DNA of 24,703 nucleotides from Pseudomonadota bacterium (GCA_023387815.1 JAEWHK010000036.1:1-24703), one strand, 5' to 3'. Positions 13,887 through 23,087 are shown, counted from the stretch's first letter. Translations and numbers: made by a program. The notes: generated from the letters alone by a model not told the origin.

Positions 13887-13997
13887 GGACGATCTCGCGA
13901 GAAGCGCGCGCGGATCGCTGTTAAAAGCGCAACAACCGACTCTGAAATTGGAGATCGTCCCGCCTTCTGCGCTCTCCCGTTGCTGCGGGAGAAGCAG
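13887..13997. other. Structured convergent intergenic region
   Basis: Between the convergent YeiH and pepP genes lies an exact 10-bp inverted repeat, GGACGATCTC (13887-13896) / GAGATCGTCC (13951-13960), 54 bp apart. The palindrome TCTCGCGAGA (13894-13903) overlaps its first arm. Next is a hairpin at 13967-13997 (CTGC + TCTCCCG / CGGGAGA + GCAG, 6-base loop). No U-tract follows on either strand, so a classical terminator is not evident. Confidence 0.55.
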
Positions 13998-14070
13998 GCA
14001 CGGCGCGCTACATGAATAATTTACACGACGCCTGGTAAAAGCACGAGACTCCCGGTCGGGGCATGCTGCC

Positions 14071-15861
14071 TCAGATGGCTTCGGTCCGCTGTTTCAGCCA
14101 CATGAGAGCATCGCCGGAAACCCGCGGCGCCAGGCGTTCACGAACCACTTCGTGATACTGATTCAGCCAGTCAATCTCCTGTTCATTCAGTAGCGAGACA
14201 TCGATACAGCGTGTGTCTATCGGGCATAGCGTCAATGTCTCAAACTTCAGATAACGGCCGAACTCGGACTGCCCTGCCGGAACTGCACAAATCAGATTCT
14301 CAATTCGGATCCCCCACTGTCCCGGGCGATAAAGACCGGGCTCATCAGAGGTGATCATGCCTGCTTTCATTTCCGTATCCGGAAAACGATAGGCCCGGTG
14401 GGAAATCATTTGCGGGCCTTCGTGAACGTTCATGAAGTAGCCTACACCGTGTCCCGTGCCATGACCAAAATCCAATAGATGCGCCCATAATGGTGCGCGC
14501 GCCAGCGTATCGAGCAACGGCGCCGGATAGTCTTCGGGAAAAACGGCATTGGCAAGCGCAATCATTCCCTTGAGCACCAGGGTAAAATCACGTTTGTGTT
14601 CATCGCTGATGTTTCCTACCGGCACCACGCGCGTGATATCTGTTGTGCCATTCAGGTATTGACCTCCCGAATCAATCAGCAGCAAACCGTCTCCCTGAAT
14701 CTGCGAAAACGCTTCCGCAGTGGCAGCGTAATGCGGCATCGCACCGTTGGCATTGAAGCCTGCAATGGTGGAAAAACTGGGCGAAACAAAATGCGGCTGT
14801 CTGGCGCGCGCTGCAGTAATTTGCTCATCAATGGTCAGCTCGGTTACTTCTTCGCCCTTTGCCATTGCAGACTCGAACCAGGCGAAGAATTCACACAGCG
14901 CCGCTCCATCCTGCGCCATGGCTTCGCGCACATTGTTGATTTCATCTGTGTTTTTGATTGCCTTGAAGCGCTGCGACGGATTGAGTTTTTCGATGCGTTT
15001 CACCGATGGCGCCTCGCCCAGCAATCCAACCGTGACACGGGCAGGATCCACCAGCAGGCTGGCATCCTGAGGCAAAGCAGCCAGCGCGCCACGAATGGCA
15101 TCATAATCAGATAGCGCAACCCCGTCTGCTGCAAGCCTTGCAATAAGTTCAGGACTGATTCGTGACTTGTTCACGAACAGTACGGCGCTATCGGCTCCGA
15201 TCAGCAAATGTGACAGAAACACGGGGTTATAGGAAACATCTGCGCCACGCAGATTAAGTGCCCAGGCGATATCATCGAGCGATGAAATGAGATGCCATTG
15301 CGCGCCCTCGCGGGCCATGACCTCCCGGATGTCCTGAAGATTCTGTCGGCGACTGCGCACCGCAAACGGTGCAACATGTTCAACAATCGAGGCTTGCGGC
15401 AACGCGGGCCTGTCTGACCAGATGACAGAAAGCAGATCGGTATCGGTACGCAGTGTGGCCTGACGACGCGCCAGCGACTCCTGCAGGTCTTTGGCAGATT
15501 TCAGACTGAGTACATGTCCGTCCACACCAACGACCGCGCCGGGCGACAAGTGGTTTTCCAGCCATTTATTGACACCCGGCACATCGGCGTGTCCCAGTTT
15601 CATTAACGTAATCCCGCTGCCCTGCAACTGCTTTTCAGCCTGCTCCCAATACCGTGAGTCTACCCAGATACCGGCAAAATCAGACGTAATCACAACGGTG
15701 CCTACTGACCCGGTAAAGCCGCTGAGCCAGCGACGCCCCTGCCAGTAGTCGGGCAGGTATTCAGACTGATGGGGATCTGCGGAAAGAATCAGATAAGCGT
15801 CAAGATGTTGTGCAACCATTGCAACACGCAATTGCTGCAGTCGTTCTGAAGAGCTGGACAT
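14071..15861 (-). CDS. Xaa-Pro aminopeptidase, three-domain M24B family
   Basis: This cytosolic metallopeptidase removes an N-terminal residue before proline. It has 596 residues, the length of the three-domain aminopeptidase P1 form rather than the ~440-residue PepP. Two creatinase-like N-terminal domains span about 1-300 and the pita-bread catalytic domain about 310-530. Metal ligands are visible: D397 (LLLIDSGGQY), D408 (GTTDITR), H471 (DFGHGTGHGVGYF), E507 (TSDEPGLY) and E521 (GIRIENL). The C-terminal segment (FETLTLCPIDTRCID, then DWLNQYHEVVRERLAP) is typical of the long form. The gene is divergent from the DUF423 gene. The start MSSSSERLQQLR fits the family. Confidence 0.95.
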   Translation of the reverse strand: MSSSSERLQQLRVAMVAQHLDAYLILSADPHQSEYLPDYWQGRRWLSGFTGSVGTVVITSDFAGIWVDSRYWEQAEKQLQGSGITLMKLGHADVPGVNKWLENHLSPGAVVGVDGHVLSLKSAKDLQESLARRQATLRTDTDLLSVIWSDRPALPQASIVEHVAPFAVRSRRQNLQDIREVMAREGAQWHLISSLDDIAWALNLRGADVSYNPVFLSHLLIGADSAVLFVNKSRISPELIARLAADGVALSDYDAIRGALAALPQDASLLVDPARVTVGLLGEAPSVKRIEKLNPSQRFKAIKNTDEINNVREAMAQDGAALCEFFAWFESAMAKGEEVTELTIDEQITAARARQPHFVSPSFSTIAGFNANGAMPHYAATAEAFSQIQGDGLLLIDSGGQYLNGTTDITRVVPVGNISDEHKRDFTLVLKGMIALANAVFPEDYPAPLLDTLARAPLWAHLLDFGHGTGHGVGYFMNVHEGPQMISHRAYRFPDTEMKAGMITSDEPGLYRPGQWGIRIENLICAVPAGQSEFGRYLKFETLTLCPIDTRCIDVSLLNEQEIDWLNQYHEVVRERLAPRVSGDALMWLKQRTEAI

Positions 15862-15998
15862 GGTACAAAAAACTCCGGGAAATAAACGTCCGTTTCAAAG
15901 GCTGGCGGACACCACTGCGACAGGCAAACATTTACAATACACCATCATCGCGGAAAAAACACGCGGTCCCTTCAATTGACATTCAACACAATCCGGTT

Positions 15999-16385
15999 AT
16001 GACACAACTCTCCAGTCTGATTCGTGGCTCAGCCATCAGTGGTTTTATTGGTGTCGCTGCAGGTGCTTTCGGTGCCCATGGGCTGCAGCGTCATGTTGAT
16101 CCTGCCTTGTTGCCAATCTGGCATACAGCCGTACTTTATCAACTCATTCATACGCTTGCCCTGCTGATGCTCGCAGGTCTGGCCAGCCATATCAGCCAGA
16201 ATGCCCTGCGCTGGACCAGCCGCCTCTTCGCCGCAGGCATTGTGATATTCAGTGGCAGTCTTTATGTGCTGGTGCTGACTGGCACCAAGTGGCTTGGCGC
16301 CATCACGCCGATTGGTGGAGTGTGTTTTCTGGCAGCATGGGCATGCCTGGCCTTGTCTGCTGGTAAATCGGTGGCTGGGAAATAG
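15999..16385 (+). CDS. DUF423 family small membrane protein (YgdD-like)
   Basis: This is an inner-membrane protein of 128 residues with four hydrophobic segments (about 10-25, 43-62, 72-92 and 102-120). The N-terminal pattern SGFIGVAAGAFGAHGLQRH, WHTAVLYQLIHTLALL and GSLYVLVLTG are characteristic of DUF423. Its function is unknown across the family. The ATG at 15999 is chosen because the longer frame from 15810 runs back across the pepP start with no membrane-protein character. The ribosome binding site is weak (CCGG). It is divergent from pepP with 137 bp between and convergent with scoB, whose terminator lies between them. Confidence 0.9.
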   Translation: MTQLSSLIRGSAISGFIGVAAGAFGAHGLQRHVDPALLPIWHTAVLYQLIHTLALLMLAGLASHISQNALRWTSRLFAAGIVIFSGSLYVLVLTGTKWLGAITPIGGVCFLAAWACLALSAGKSVAGK

Positions 16386-16441
16386 AAAACGCCAGACAGA
16401 TTGGTGTCGATCCACACATCTGTCGCGCGATCCCTGTGCAT

Positions 16442-16477
16442 AAAAAAACGCATGCAGCCAATGAGGACTGCATGCGT
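16442..16477 (-). terminator. Intrinsic terminator of the sco operon
   Basis: ACGCATGCAG (16448-16457) and CTGCATGCGT (16468-16477) form a perfect 10-bp stem with a 10-base loop. Read on the minus strand it is followed at once by a run of seven T (opposite 16442-16448). It lies 20 bp after the scoB stop. Confidence 0.92.
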
Positions 16478-16496
16478 CTCAGACCAGACTGATCAA

Positions 16497-17150
16497 TTAT
16501 GCAACAGCAGAGAGATCCAGCTTAGCCTTGGTTTTTTCCTTGATCTCTTCGACGGTCACATCGGGTGCCAGTTCAATCACTTTCAGACCATTATCTGTGA
16601 CTTCCATGACGCACAGGTCTGTAATGATGACATTGACAACACCAACGCCAGTCAATGGCAGCGTGCACTCTGGCAGCAGCTTGATGTCTGTGGTGCCATC
16701 TTTCTTGCGCGCGATATGTTCCATCAGAACAATGACCCGGCCCACGCCGGCTACCAGATCCATGGCGCCGCCCATACCTTTGACCATCTTGCCTGGAATC
16801 ATCCAGTTGGCAAGATCGCCCTTTTCGGATACCTGCATGGCACCCAGGATGGCCAGATTGATTTTGCCGCCACGGATCATGGCAAACGAATCGGCAGATG
16901 AGAAAATGGAAGAGCCTGGCAAGGTGGTGACAGTCTGCTTACCGGCATTGATCATGTCGGGATCAATTTCTTCCTCGGTTGGAAATGGTCCGATGCCAAG
17001 CAAACCATTTTCGGATTGAAGCCAGACTTCCACACCCGCTGGCACATGATTGGCAACCAGCGTTGGCAGGCCGATACCCAGATTCACATAAAAACCGTCT
17101 TGCAGTTCTTTGGCCGCACGCGCAGCCATTTGATCGCGATTCCATGCCAT
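16497..17150 (-). CDS. scoB: 3-oxoacid CoA-transferase subunit B
   Basis: This is the beta subunit of succinyl-CoA:3-ketoacid (acetoacetate) CoA-transferase. The catalytic glutamate that forms the CoA thioester is E47 in SENGLLGIGP. It has 217 residues, a normal length. GIGLPTLVANHVP (25-37) and GAMQVSEKGDLANWMIPGKMVKGMGGAMDLV are strongly conserved in SCOT subunit B. AAGGAG lies upstream of the ATG, only two bases separate it from scoA, and a strong terminator follows. Related pcaJ (3-oxoadipate) and atoA are possible, but the SENGLLG / GGAMDLV pattern and pairing fit ScoB best. Substrate preference cannot be proven from sequence alone. Confidence 0.93.
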   Translation of the reverse strand: MAWNRDQMAARAAKELQDGFYVNLGIGLPTLVANHVPAGVEVWLQSENGLLGIGPFPTEEEIDPDMINAGKQTVTTLPGSSIFSSADSFAMIRGGKINLAILGAMQVSEKGDLANWMIPGKMVKGMGGAMDLVAGVGRVIVLMEHIARKKDGTTDIKLLPECTLPLTGVGVVNVIITDLCVMEVTDNGLKVIELAPDVTVEEIKEKTKAKLDLSAVA

Positions 17151-17152
17151 GT

Positions 17153-17860
17153 TTATTCTCCTTTGGACGGACGTGTGGTGCGTTGTTCAATCCGTTTTTC
17201 AGGATTCTCGTTCAGAACGATACGTTGAACGTAAATACCGGGCAGATGAATCTGGTCGGGATCAAGTTCGCCGATATCCACGATTTTCTCTACTTCCGCC
17301 ACCGTGACTTTTCCGGCCATCGCCACGTTGGGATTGAAATTTCTTGCAGTCTTGCGGAAGATCAGGTTTCCGCTGCGATCTGCAATATGTGCTTTGACCA
17401 GGGATACGTCCGGGGTGAGTGAGCGCTCCATCACGTACTGATGTCCGTCGAACTCGCGGATTTCCTTGCCATCGGCCACAATGGTACCCACGCCTGTGCG
17501 GGTGAAAAAGGCAGGGATACCGGCGCCACCAGCGCGCAGTTTTTCGGCCAGCGTACCCTGTGGGGTGAATTCCAGCTCCAGTTCCCCGGCCAGATACTGC
17601 CGTTCAAATTCTTTGTTCTCGCCCACATAGGAGGCAATCATTTTTTTGATCTGGCGGGTGCTGAGCAGCTGACCCAATCCGAAACCATCGACACCCGCAT
17701 TATTGCTGATACACGTGAGGTCACGTACGCCGGAATCCCGCAGTGCCGCGATCAGGGCTTCCGGGATACCGCAAAGTCCAAAGCCGCCGACGGCAATCAT
17801 CTGCCCGTCGGCCACAATGCCTTCGAGAGCGCGATCGGCACTTGCATATACCTTATCCAT
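17153..17860 (-). CDS. scoA: 3-oxoacid CoA-transferase subunit A
   Basis: This is the alpha subunit, with 235 residues. The glycine-rich GGFGLCGIPE is at 25-34, followed by NNAGVDGFGLGQLL (53-66) and FTRTGVGT and KTARNFNPNVAMAGK in the second half. With ScoB it moves CoA from succinyl-CoA to acetoacetate or a related 3-oxoacid, feeding ketone bodies or PHB breakdown products into acetyl-CoA. It has a strong AAGGAAGAG ribosome binding site. The TAA stop is two bases from the scoB ATG, so the subunits are coupled. The upstream thioesterase gene ends 52 bp before it on the same strand, probably in the same operon. Confidence 0.94.
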   Translation of the reverse strand: MDKVYASADRALEGIVADGQMIAVGGFGLCGIPEALIAALRDSGVRDLTCISNNAGVDGFGLGQLLSTRQIKKMIASYVGENKEFERQYLAGELELEFTPQGTLAEKLRAGGAGIPAFFTRTGVGTIVADGKEIREFDGHQYVMERSLTPDVSLVKAHIADRSGNLIFRKTARNFNPNVAMAGKVTVAEVEKIVDIGELDPDQIHLPGIYVQRIVLNENPEKRIEQRTTRPSKGE

Positions 17861-17912
17861 TTACTCTTCCTTTACTGATTATGAAATATGAACGAGAAGC
17901 CGGGGTGCTGGC

Positions 17913-18404
17913 CTATTCCTGGTGCGCCGTGGACGGTTGCCCGACAGGGTCTGCAGCAGGAGCAAACTGCTTTTTAAGGGCAGCAAGCAGCGGCGCCGGC
18001 CAGGGGCGCGATGTTCCGGATTCAAGGTGACTCAGGACAACAACAGCTCGTGACCGCGCGTAGACAGTATCGGGATCATTTTCCCGACATACTGTAATAG
18101 CGCAGTCCAGGCTTGATCTGCCTATGCGCTGAGGGCGGTGCACGATTTCGATATTGCCGGGCCAGCTTATGGGTTTGATAAAGTCACATTCTGCCCTTGC
18201 CAGAACCACACCGGTACCTGGCTCAAAAAGCTGTCGCAACGGCCCGAAAATCTGCATCCGCGCCTCTTCAATGGCCCGAAAATAGACGGTGTTATTGACG
18301 TGTCTGAGCGCATCCATGTCCGCCCAGCGCAGCGGAAAGAGATGACGGTGCTCGGCCAGTTGCGATTCCATCACCGGCTGGGCAGATGCAGCATTTTCAG
18401 GCAT
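17913..18404 (-). CDS. Acyl-CoA thioesterase, 4HBT hot-dog family
   Basis: This is a probable acyl-CoA thioesterase, 163 residues in a single hot-dog domain. The 4HBT signature RWADMDALRHVNNTVYFRAIEEAR is at about 26-49; Asp31 aligns with the catalytic Asp of 4-hydroxybenzoyl-CoA thioesterase. FIKPISWPGNIEI follows in the second half, and the C-terminal ~20 residues are low complexity. An excellent AAGGAGG lies just before the ATG. It probably leads a three-gene unit with scoA-scoB, which suggests release of CoA from a short acyl-CoA or 3-oxoacyl-CoA in ketone or fatty-acid metabolism. Substrate is inferred only from context. Confidence 0.88.
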   Translation of the reverse strand: MPENAASAQPVMESQLAEHRHLFPLRWADMDALRHVNNTVYFRAIEEARMQIFGPLRQLFEPGTGVVLARAECDFIKPISWPGNIEIVHRPQRIGRSSLDCAITVCRENDPDTVYARSRAVVVLSHLESGTSRPWPAPLLAALKKQFAPAADPVGQPSTAHQE

Positions 18405-18770
18405 GAAAGGCCTCCTTATAACCCGGGGATACTGTATCAGATTTCCATGCGCAGCACATGTGACGACCCGGCTTTATTGGTACTTATCCTAGGTCTGTCA
18501 CACTCTTGTCATTAGTTGAAAACAACGTTAGCGCAGTGCAGCATTTTTGCCCTGAGCCCAGCCTGCATCCCGGCACCGGTATCGCAGGCATTAAAGATCG
18601 GCTCAACGTTCTGCATGAATAATGAACACGGTCGTTCCACCTGTCGGATCAGCAGCGCTGATTCACAGCTGTTAACCGCGACTTGCACTGCAAAGCCCTG
18701 CATTTGCCGCCATGTTGCAATACAATGAATAACAATTACATAAATTAAATTATCTCAGGAGCTAGCGCGA
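18405..18770. other. Intergenic region between thioesterase and ETF-QO genes
   Basis: This 366-bp divergent gap should hold promoters for both flanking units. The leftmost bases carry the thioesterase ribosome binding site (AAGGAGG on the minus strand). The right end is AT-rich, with TTGCAA and TACATA 16 bp apart (about 18715-18742) as a weak promoter candidate. Overlapping 63-70 codon open frames on both strands (18512-18728) have no ribosome binding site or recognisable product. Confidence 0.4.
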
Positions 18771-20417
18771 ATGACCGAACGCGAATCAATGGAATATGAC
18801 GTCGTCATCGTAGGCGGGGGGCCGGCGGGTCTTGCCGCTGCGATCCGATTCAAACAGCTGTGCCAGGAAAAAGAGAAGGATTTCTCCGTCTGTGTACTGG
18901 AAAAAGGGGGAGAGATCGGTGCGCATATTCTCTCTGGTGCGGTCATGGATCCGCAAGCGCTCACAGAACTGATTCCCGACTGGAAAGAAAAAGGCGCGCC
19001 GCTAGGCGTTGAAGTCACTGAAGACCAGTTTCTTTTTCTCAACGAAAATGGACACAAAAGCACCCCCAAATGGGCGCTTCCACCCTGTTTTCACAATGAA
19101 GGCAACTACATAGTCCGTCTGGGTTATGTTACGCGCTGGCTCGGCGAACAGGCTGAAGCGCTGGGTGTCGATATTTTCCCTGGCTTTGCCGCCACAGAGC
19201 TGCTTTACAACGAAGCCGGCGGCATTCGCGGCGTTGCCACAGGCGACATGGGTCTGGATCGCGAAGGCAATCAGACTGCGCACTATCAGCCCGGCATGGA
19301 ACTGCACGCCAAATACACGCTTTTTGCTGAAGGTTCCCGCGGTCAGCTTGGGCGCCAGTTGATTGAGAAATTCAAACTCGATCAGGGCCGGGATCCGCAA
19401 AGTTACGGCATCGGCATCAAGGAAATGTGGGAAATTGATCCTGCCAAATTCAAGAAAGGTCTGGTCATGCATACGGCGGGATGGCCGCTGGGCTCAGACA
19501 CTTACGGCGGCTCGTTTCTGTATCACCTCGAAGACAATATCGTGATGGTCGGCATGGTCGTGGGTCTGGATTATTCCAATCCCTATCTGTCGCCATTTGA
19601 AGAGTTTCAGCGCTACAAGACCCACCCCAGCATTCGTCCTTACTTTGAAAATGCCAAGCGGATTGCTTATGGTGCCCGCGCCATTACCGCGGGCGGACTG
19701 CTGTCCCTGCCTAAACTGGTATTTCCTGGTGGCGCACTCATTGGCTGTGAAGCCGGTTTCCTGAACGCCAGCCGCATCAAGGGCAGCCACGCTGCAATCA
19801 AGACCGGATCGCTGGCCGCAGAAGCAGCCTTTGACGCACTCAGCGCCGATCGCAGTCAGGATATTCTGTCCGCCTACCCGATTGCATTTGAGAAGTCCTG
19901 GCTATATGAAGAATTGAACAAAGCACGCAACTTCAAGCAATGGTTCAAAAAAGGTCAGCTGGTTGCCACTATCATGACAGGTATTGAGCAGCTGATTTTC
20001 AGAGGAAAAATGCCCTGGACAATCCATCGCAAGAAGGCAGATTATGAATGCCTCAAGCCGGCGTCCGAGTGCGCGAAGATCGATTATCCGAAGCCGGATG
20101 GGAAACTCACATTCGATCGTCTGAGTTCAGTCTTCATTTCCAACACCAATCATGAAGAAAACGAACCCGTCCATTTGACGCTCAAGGACCCGACCGTTCC
20201 GGTACAGACAAACCTGCGAGTGTATGCAGGGCCTGAGCAACGTTACTGTCCTGCCGCTGTATACGAGTTCGTGAAGAATGATGATGGTGAGGACAGACTG
20301 CAAATCAACGCGCAGAACTGCGTGCACTGCAAAACCTGTGATATCAAGGATCCAACGCAGAATATCGTGTGGGTCGCGCCTCAGGGTGGCGAAGGTCCGG
20401 TTTATAACGGGATGTAA
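18771..20417 (+). CDS. Electron transfer flavoprotein-ubiquinone oxidoreductase
   Basis: This is a membrane-associated flavo-iron-sulfur enzyme that passes electrons from ETF (acyl-CoA and other dehydrogenases) to ubiquinone. It has 548 residues, the usual length. The N-terminal FAD dinucleotide fold VVIVGGGPAGLAAAIR is at 11-26. Central ETF-QO blocks include YVTRWLGEQAEALGVDI, SYGIGIKEMWEI and GGLLSLPKLVFPGGALIGCEAGF. The C-terminal [4Fe-4S] ligands are C493 (RYCPAAVYEF), C517, C520 and C523 (NCVHCKTCDIKDPTQNI). CAGGAG precedes the ATG at 18771. It stands alone: etfAB are not in the window. It converges with acs across a shared terminator. Confidence 0.97.
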   Translation: MTERESMEYDVVIVGGGPAGLAAAIRFKQLCQEKEKDFSVCVLEKGGEIGAHILSGAVMDPQALTELIPDWKEKGAPLGVEVTEDQFLFLNENGHKSTPKWALPPCFHNEGNYIVRLGYVTRWLGEQAEALGVDIFPGFAATELLYNEAGGIRGVATGDMGLDREGNQTAHYQPGMELHAKYTLFAEGSRGQLGRQLIEKFKLDQGRDPQSYGIGIKEMWEIDPAKFKKGLVMHTAGWPLGSDTYGGSFLYHLEDNIVMVGMVVGLDYSNPYLSPFEEFQRYKTHPSIRPYFENAKRIAYGARAITAGGLLSLPKLVFPGGALIGCEAGFLNASRIKGSHAAIKTGSLAAEAAFDALSADRSQDILSAYPIAFEKSWLYEELNKARNFKQWFKKGQLVATIMTGIEQLIFRGKMPWTIHRKKADYECLKPASECAKIDYPKPDGKLTFDRLSSVFISNTNHEENEPVHLTLKDPTVPVQTNLRVYAGPEQRYCPAAVYEFVKNDDGEDRLQINAQNCVHCKTCDIKDPTQNIVWVAPQGGEGPVYNGM

Positions 20418-20463
20418 TGTGAGGGCAGATCGCACAATACATGTGTGAGTCTTGAAAAGAAAA

Positions 20464-20489
20464 CGGGGCGCTGATGCGCCCCGCTTTTA
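20464..20489. terminator. Bidirectional terminator between ETF-QO and acs
   Basis: CGGGGCG (20464-20470) / CGCCCCG (20477-20483) is a perfect GC-rich 7-bp stem with a 6-base loop. CTTTTAT follows on the plus strand, and GTTTTCTTTTC follows on the minus strand. It therefore can end both convergent messages. Confidence 0.9.
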
Positions 20490-20518
20490 TTACTGCTTCT
20501 ATGAATGTTCTGAAGAAC

Positions 20519-22495
20519 TCAGACTGATTCAGTGAGCTGCTCCAGAATTGCCGGGTTCTCGAGCGTAGACACGTCCTGGGTGACCTCTTCCCCTTTTGCC
20601 ACCACACGCAAAAGTCGACGCATGATTTTGCCGGAACGCGTTTTGGGCAGATTTTCGCCAAAGCGGATATCTTTTGGCTTGGCAATCGGACCAATTTCCT
20701 TGGCGACCCAGTCGCGCAATTGTTTGGCAATTTCCCTGGCCTCATCGCCATGCGGACGATCGCGCTTGAGCACCACGAAGGCCACGACGGCTTCACCCGT
20801 GGTTGAGTCGGGACGACCAACAACAGCGGCTTCAGCCACCAGTTCATGTGATACCAGAGCAGATTCCACTTCCATGGTTCCCAGACGGTGTCCGGAGACG
20901 TTCAGCACATCGTCAATACGGCCCATGATCCAGAAATAGCCGTCTTCATCACGCTGAGCACCATCACCGGCCAGATAATAACCGCGGTACTCTGGCGGGA
21001 AGTAGCTGTTCTTGTAGCGCTCGGGATCACCCCACACATTACGAATCATGGCAGGCCATGGTTTTTTGATTACCAGAAAACCGCCTTTACCTTTGGGAAC
21101 GTCTTCACCTGTTTCGTCGACGATGGCTGCAAAAATACCTGGCAATGGCAATGTGCACGATCCTGGCTTGAGTGGTGTGGCACCGGGCAAGGGGGTAATC
21201 ATCTGTCCACCGGTTTCAGTCTGCCACCACGTATCAACAATCGGGCAGCGCTCTTTGCCAACGTTTTTGTAATACCAGACCCAGGCCTCGGGGTTGATGG
21301 GTTCGCCAACGGAACCAATAATGCGCAGGCTGGACAGATCAAAACTGTTGGGGTGAACTTTTTCGTCAGCTTCGGACGCCTTGATTAGCGAGCGAATGGC
21401 CGTGGGTGCGGTATAGAAAGTGGTGACTTTGTGGCGCGCAATCATATCCCAGAAGCGCCCGGCGTTCGGATAGGTTGGTACGCCTTCAAATACCACCTGG
21501 GTCAGCCCTGCAGCCAGTGGCCCGTATGTGACGTAAGTGTGCCCGGTGATCCAGCCCACATCGGCCGTGCACCAGAATACATCGCCCGGTTTCTGGTCGA
21601 AAGTCCATTTAACAGTAAGCAAGGCCCACAGGAGATAGCCGGCACTGGCATGCTGAACGCCTTTGGGTTTACCGGTAGAGCCAGAGGTGTAGAGAATGAA
21701 CAAGGGGTCTTCCGAATTCATGGCCACGGGCTCGCAGACATCGGATTGATTGGCTTCGAAATCATTCCACCAAATATCGCGACCTTCTGTCCAGCTGGTG
21801 TCGCCACCCGTGCGTCGATATACGATGACAGAGCGAACCTTGTTCTCGGTCTGCGACAGAGCGTCATCTACGGCGGGTTTCAATGGCAGGGCTTTGCCCC
21901 CCCGGTACTGACCGTCTGCGGTGATCACGACGGAAGCGCCGACATCCACAATGCGCTCAGACAGGCTTTTAGCAGAAAAGCCGCCAAACACGACGGAATG
22001 GATGATTCCCAGGCGCGCGCATGCCTGCATGGCGACCACGGCTTCAATTGACATGGGCAGATAGATAATGGCCGTATCGCCTTTCTTGTAGCCCGCCTCT
22101 TTCAGCGCATTGGCAAAGCGACTGACACGGGCAAGCAGTTCCTTATAGGTAACCGGTGTAACGGCGCCATCATCGGCTTCGAAGATAATGGCGATCTGAT
22201 CTGCGCGCCCTTCTTCAATATGCTTGTCCAGACAATTGTACGAAACATTCAGCTCTCCATCGGGGAACCATTTATAAAAAGGTGCCGAAGAACTGTCGAG
22301 CACGGTAGTGAATGGACGGGTCCATTTCAGATGTTCCAGAGCCTGGCGTTTCCAGAAGCCTTCGAAATCGTCTTCCGCTTCCTTATATAGCGCCTTGTAG
22401 GCATCCATGCCCGGAACAACCGCGTTTTTGACGAATTCTTCATTCGGCGGGAACACGCGGTTTTCGACGAGAACAGACTCTATTGACGTTGACAT
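20519..22495 (-). CDS. acs: Acetyl-CoA synthetase (AMP-forming)
   Basis: This enzyme activates acetate to acetyl-CoA via acetyl-AMP. It has 658 residues, standard for Acs. The P-loop-like YTSGSTGKPKG is at 269-279, WWQTETGGQMITPLPG is the acyl/adenylate-binding block, and GRIDDVLNVSGHRLGTMEVESALV is the hinge and A8 region. K623 in PKTRSGKIMRR is the catalytic lysine that is acetylated by Pat-type enzymes in characterised homologues. The ATG has CAGGAG ten bases upstream. It is transcribed alone, away from a 718-bp non-coding region that must hold its promoter. Confidence 0.98.
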   Translation of the reverse strand: MSTSIESVLVENRVFPPNEEFVKNAVVPGMDAYKALYKEAEDDFEGFWKRQALEHLKWTRPFTTVLDSSSAPFYKWFPDGELNVSYNCLDKHIEEGRADQIAIIFEADDGAVTPVTYKELLARVSRFANALKEAGYKKGDTAIIYLPMSIEAVVAMQACARLGIIHSVVFGGFSAKSLSERIVDVGASVVITADGQYRGGKALPLKPAVDDALSQTENKVRSVIVYRRTGGDTSWTEGRDIWWNDFEANQSDVCEPVAMNSEDPLFILYTSGSTGKPKGVQHASAGYLLWALLTVKWTFDQKPGDVFWCTADVGWITGHTYVTYGPLAAGLTQVVFEGVPTYPNAGRFWDMIARHKVTTFYTAPTAIRSLIKASEADEKVHPNSFDLSSLRIIGSVGEPINPEAWVWYYKNVGKERCPIVDTWWQTETGGQMITPLPGATPLKPGSCTLPLPGIFAAIVDETGEDVPKGKGGFLVIKKPWPAMIRNVWGDPERYKNSYFPPEYRGYYLAGDGAQRDEDGYFWIMGRIDDVLNVSGHRLGTMEVESALVSHELVAEAAVVGRPDSTTGEAVVAFVVLKRDRPHGDEAREIAKQLRDWVAKEIGPIAKPKDIRFGENLPKTRSGKIMRRLLRVVAKGEEVTQDVSTLENPAILEQLTESV

Positions 22496-22990
22496 AAATG
22501 CGGTCTCCTGTACGTATACTAAGAAATTGATAAAACAAAAAAGATTTCCAACTGTGGAACATCCCGCAGGATGACACCCATGTATTCAATGATATCCATA
22601 TCAACAGCTATTTTGCCTTGTATGGTAGCCGAGAATAAATAAAATAGTAATCAGCAACAACCTGTATAACGATGGGAAGAACGCTGGCAGGCCGCACTCA
22701 ATTACGAAGCACAATATCGCGGAACAGCTTGCCAATTCCTTGAGCGAAATCAGGAATCGGGGAAGGGCTTTCCGCAGTCATACGACGGGAAACTGACCTG
22801 TTGCACTTACAAATCAATATGATGCCGATAAGACAGAGCAAGGAAATCTTGTGCTGCAGACAGAACGATCAAGGGTTTTCACCTACAGAGCCAATACAAC
22901 AATTTCCATACTGTCACAACTGAATTATTTTTTTACACCAATCAAGATACAAAGCTGAACAAATACTGAAGCGCGAAGTTGTTTTAACAT

Positions 22991-23035
22991 CAGATATCTG
23001 GCAGCGAATACACGTCATTTTCTGCCAAATATCTG
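22991..23035. repeat. Imperfect 14-bp inverted repeat
   Basis: CAGATATCTGGCAG (22991-23004) and CTGCCAAATATCTG (23022-23035) pair at 13 of 14 positions with a 17-base spacer. A related TGCCAGATAT occurs after the NlpC gene at 23955-23964. Confidence 0.7.
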
Positions 23036-23087
23036 CATTGATTTCAACCTCGGGAAAAATTCATAATTTTTCGTGATTAATGCAAAT

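Noticed and set aside
14596..15114. Plus-strand 172-codon open frame
   Set aside because: Antisense to the catalytic part of the Xaa-Pro aminopeptidase whose metal ligands are all intact.
16401..16901. Plus-strand 166-codon open frame
   Set aside because: Runs across the sco terminator and is antisense to scoB; no ribosome binding site.
21431..22051. Plus-strand 206-codon open frame
   Set aside because: Antisense to acs; the acs frame is conserved over its full length.
22496..22660. Sigma-54 promoter for acs
   Set aside because: A TTGG-like element exists on the minus strand, but the -24/-12 spacing is off by one or two bases and the GC doublet is missing.
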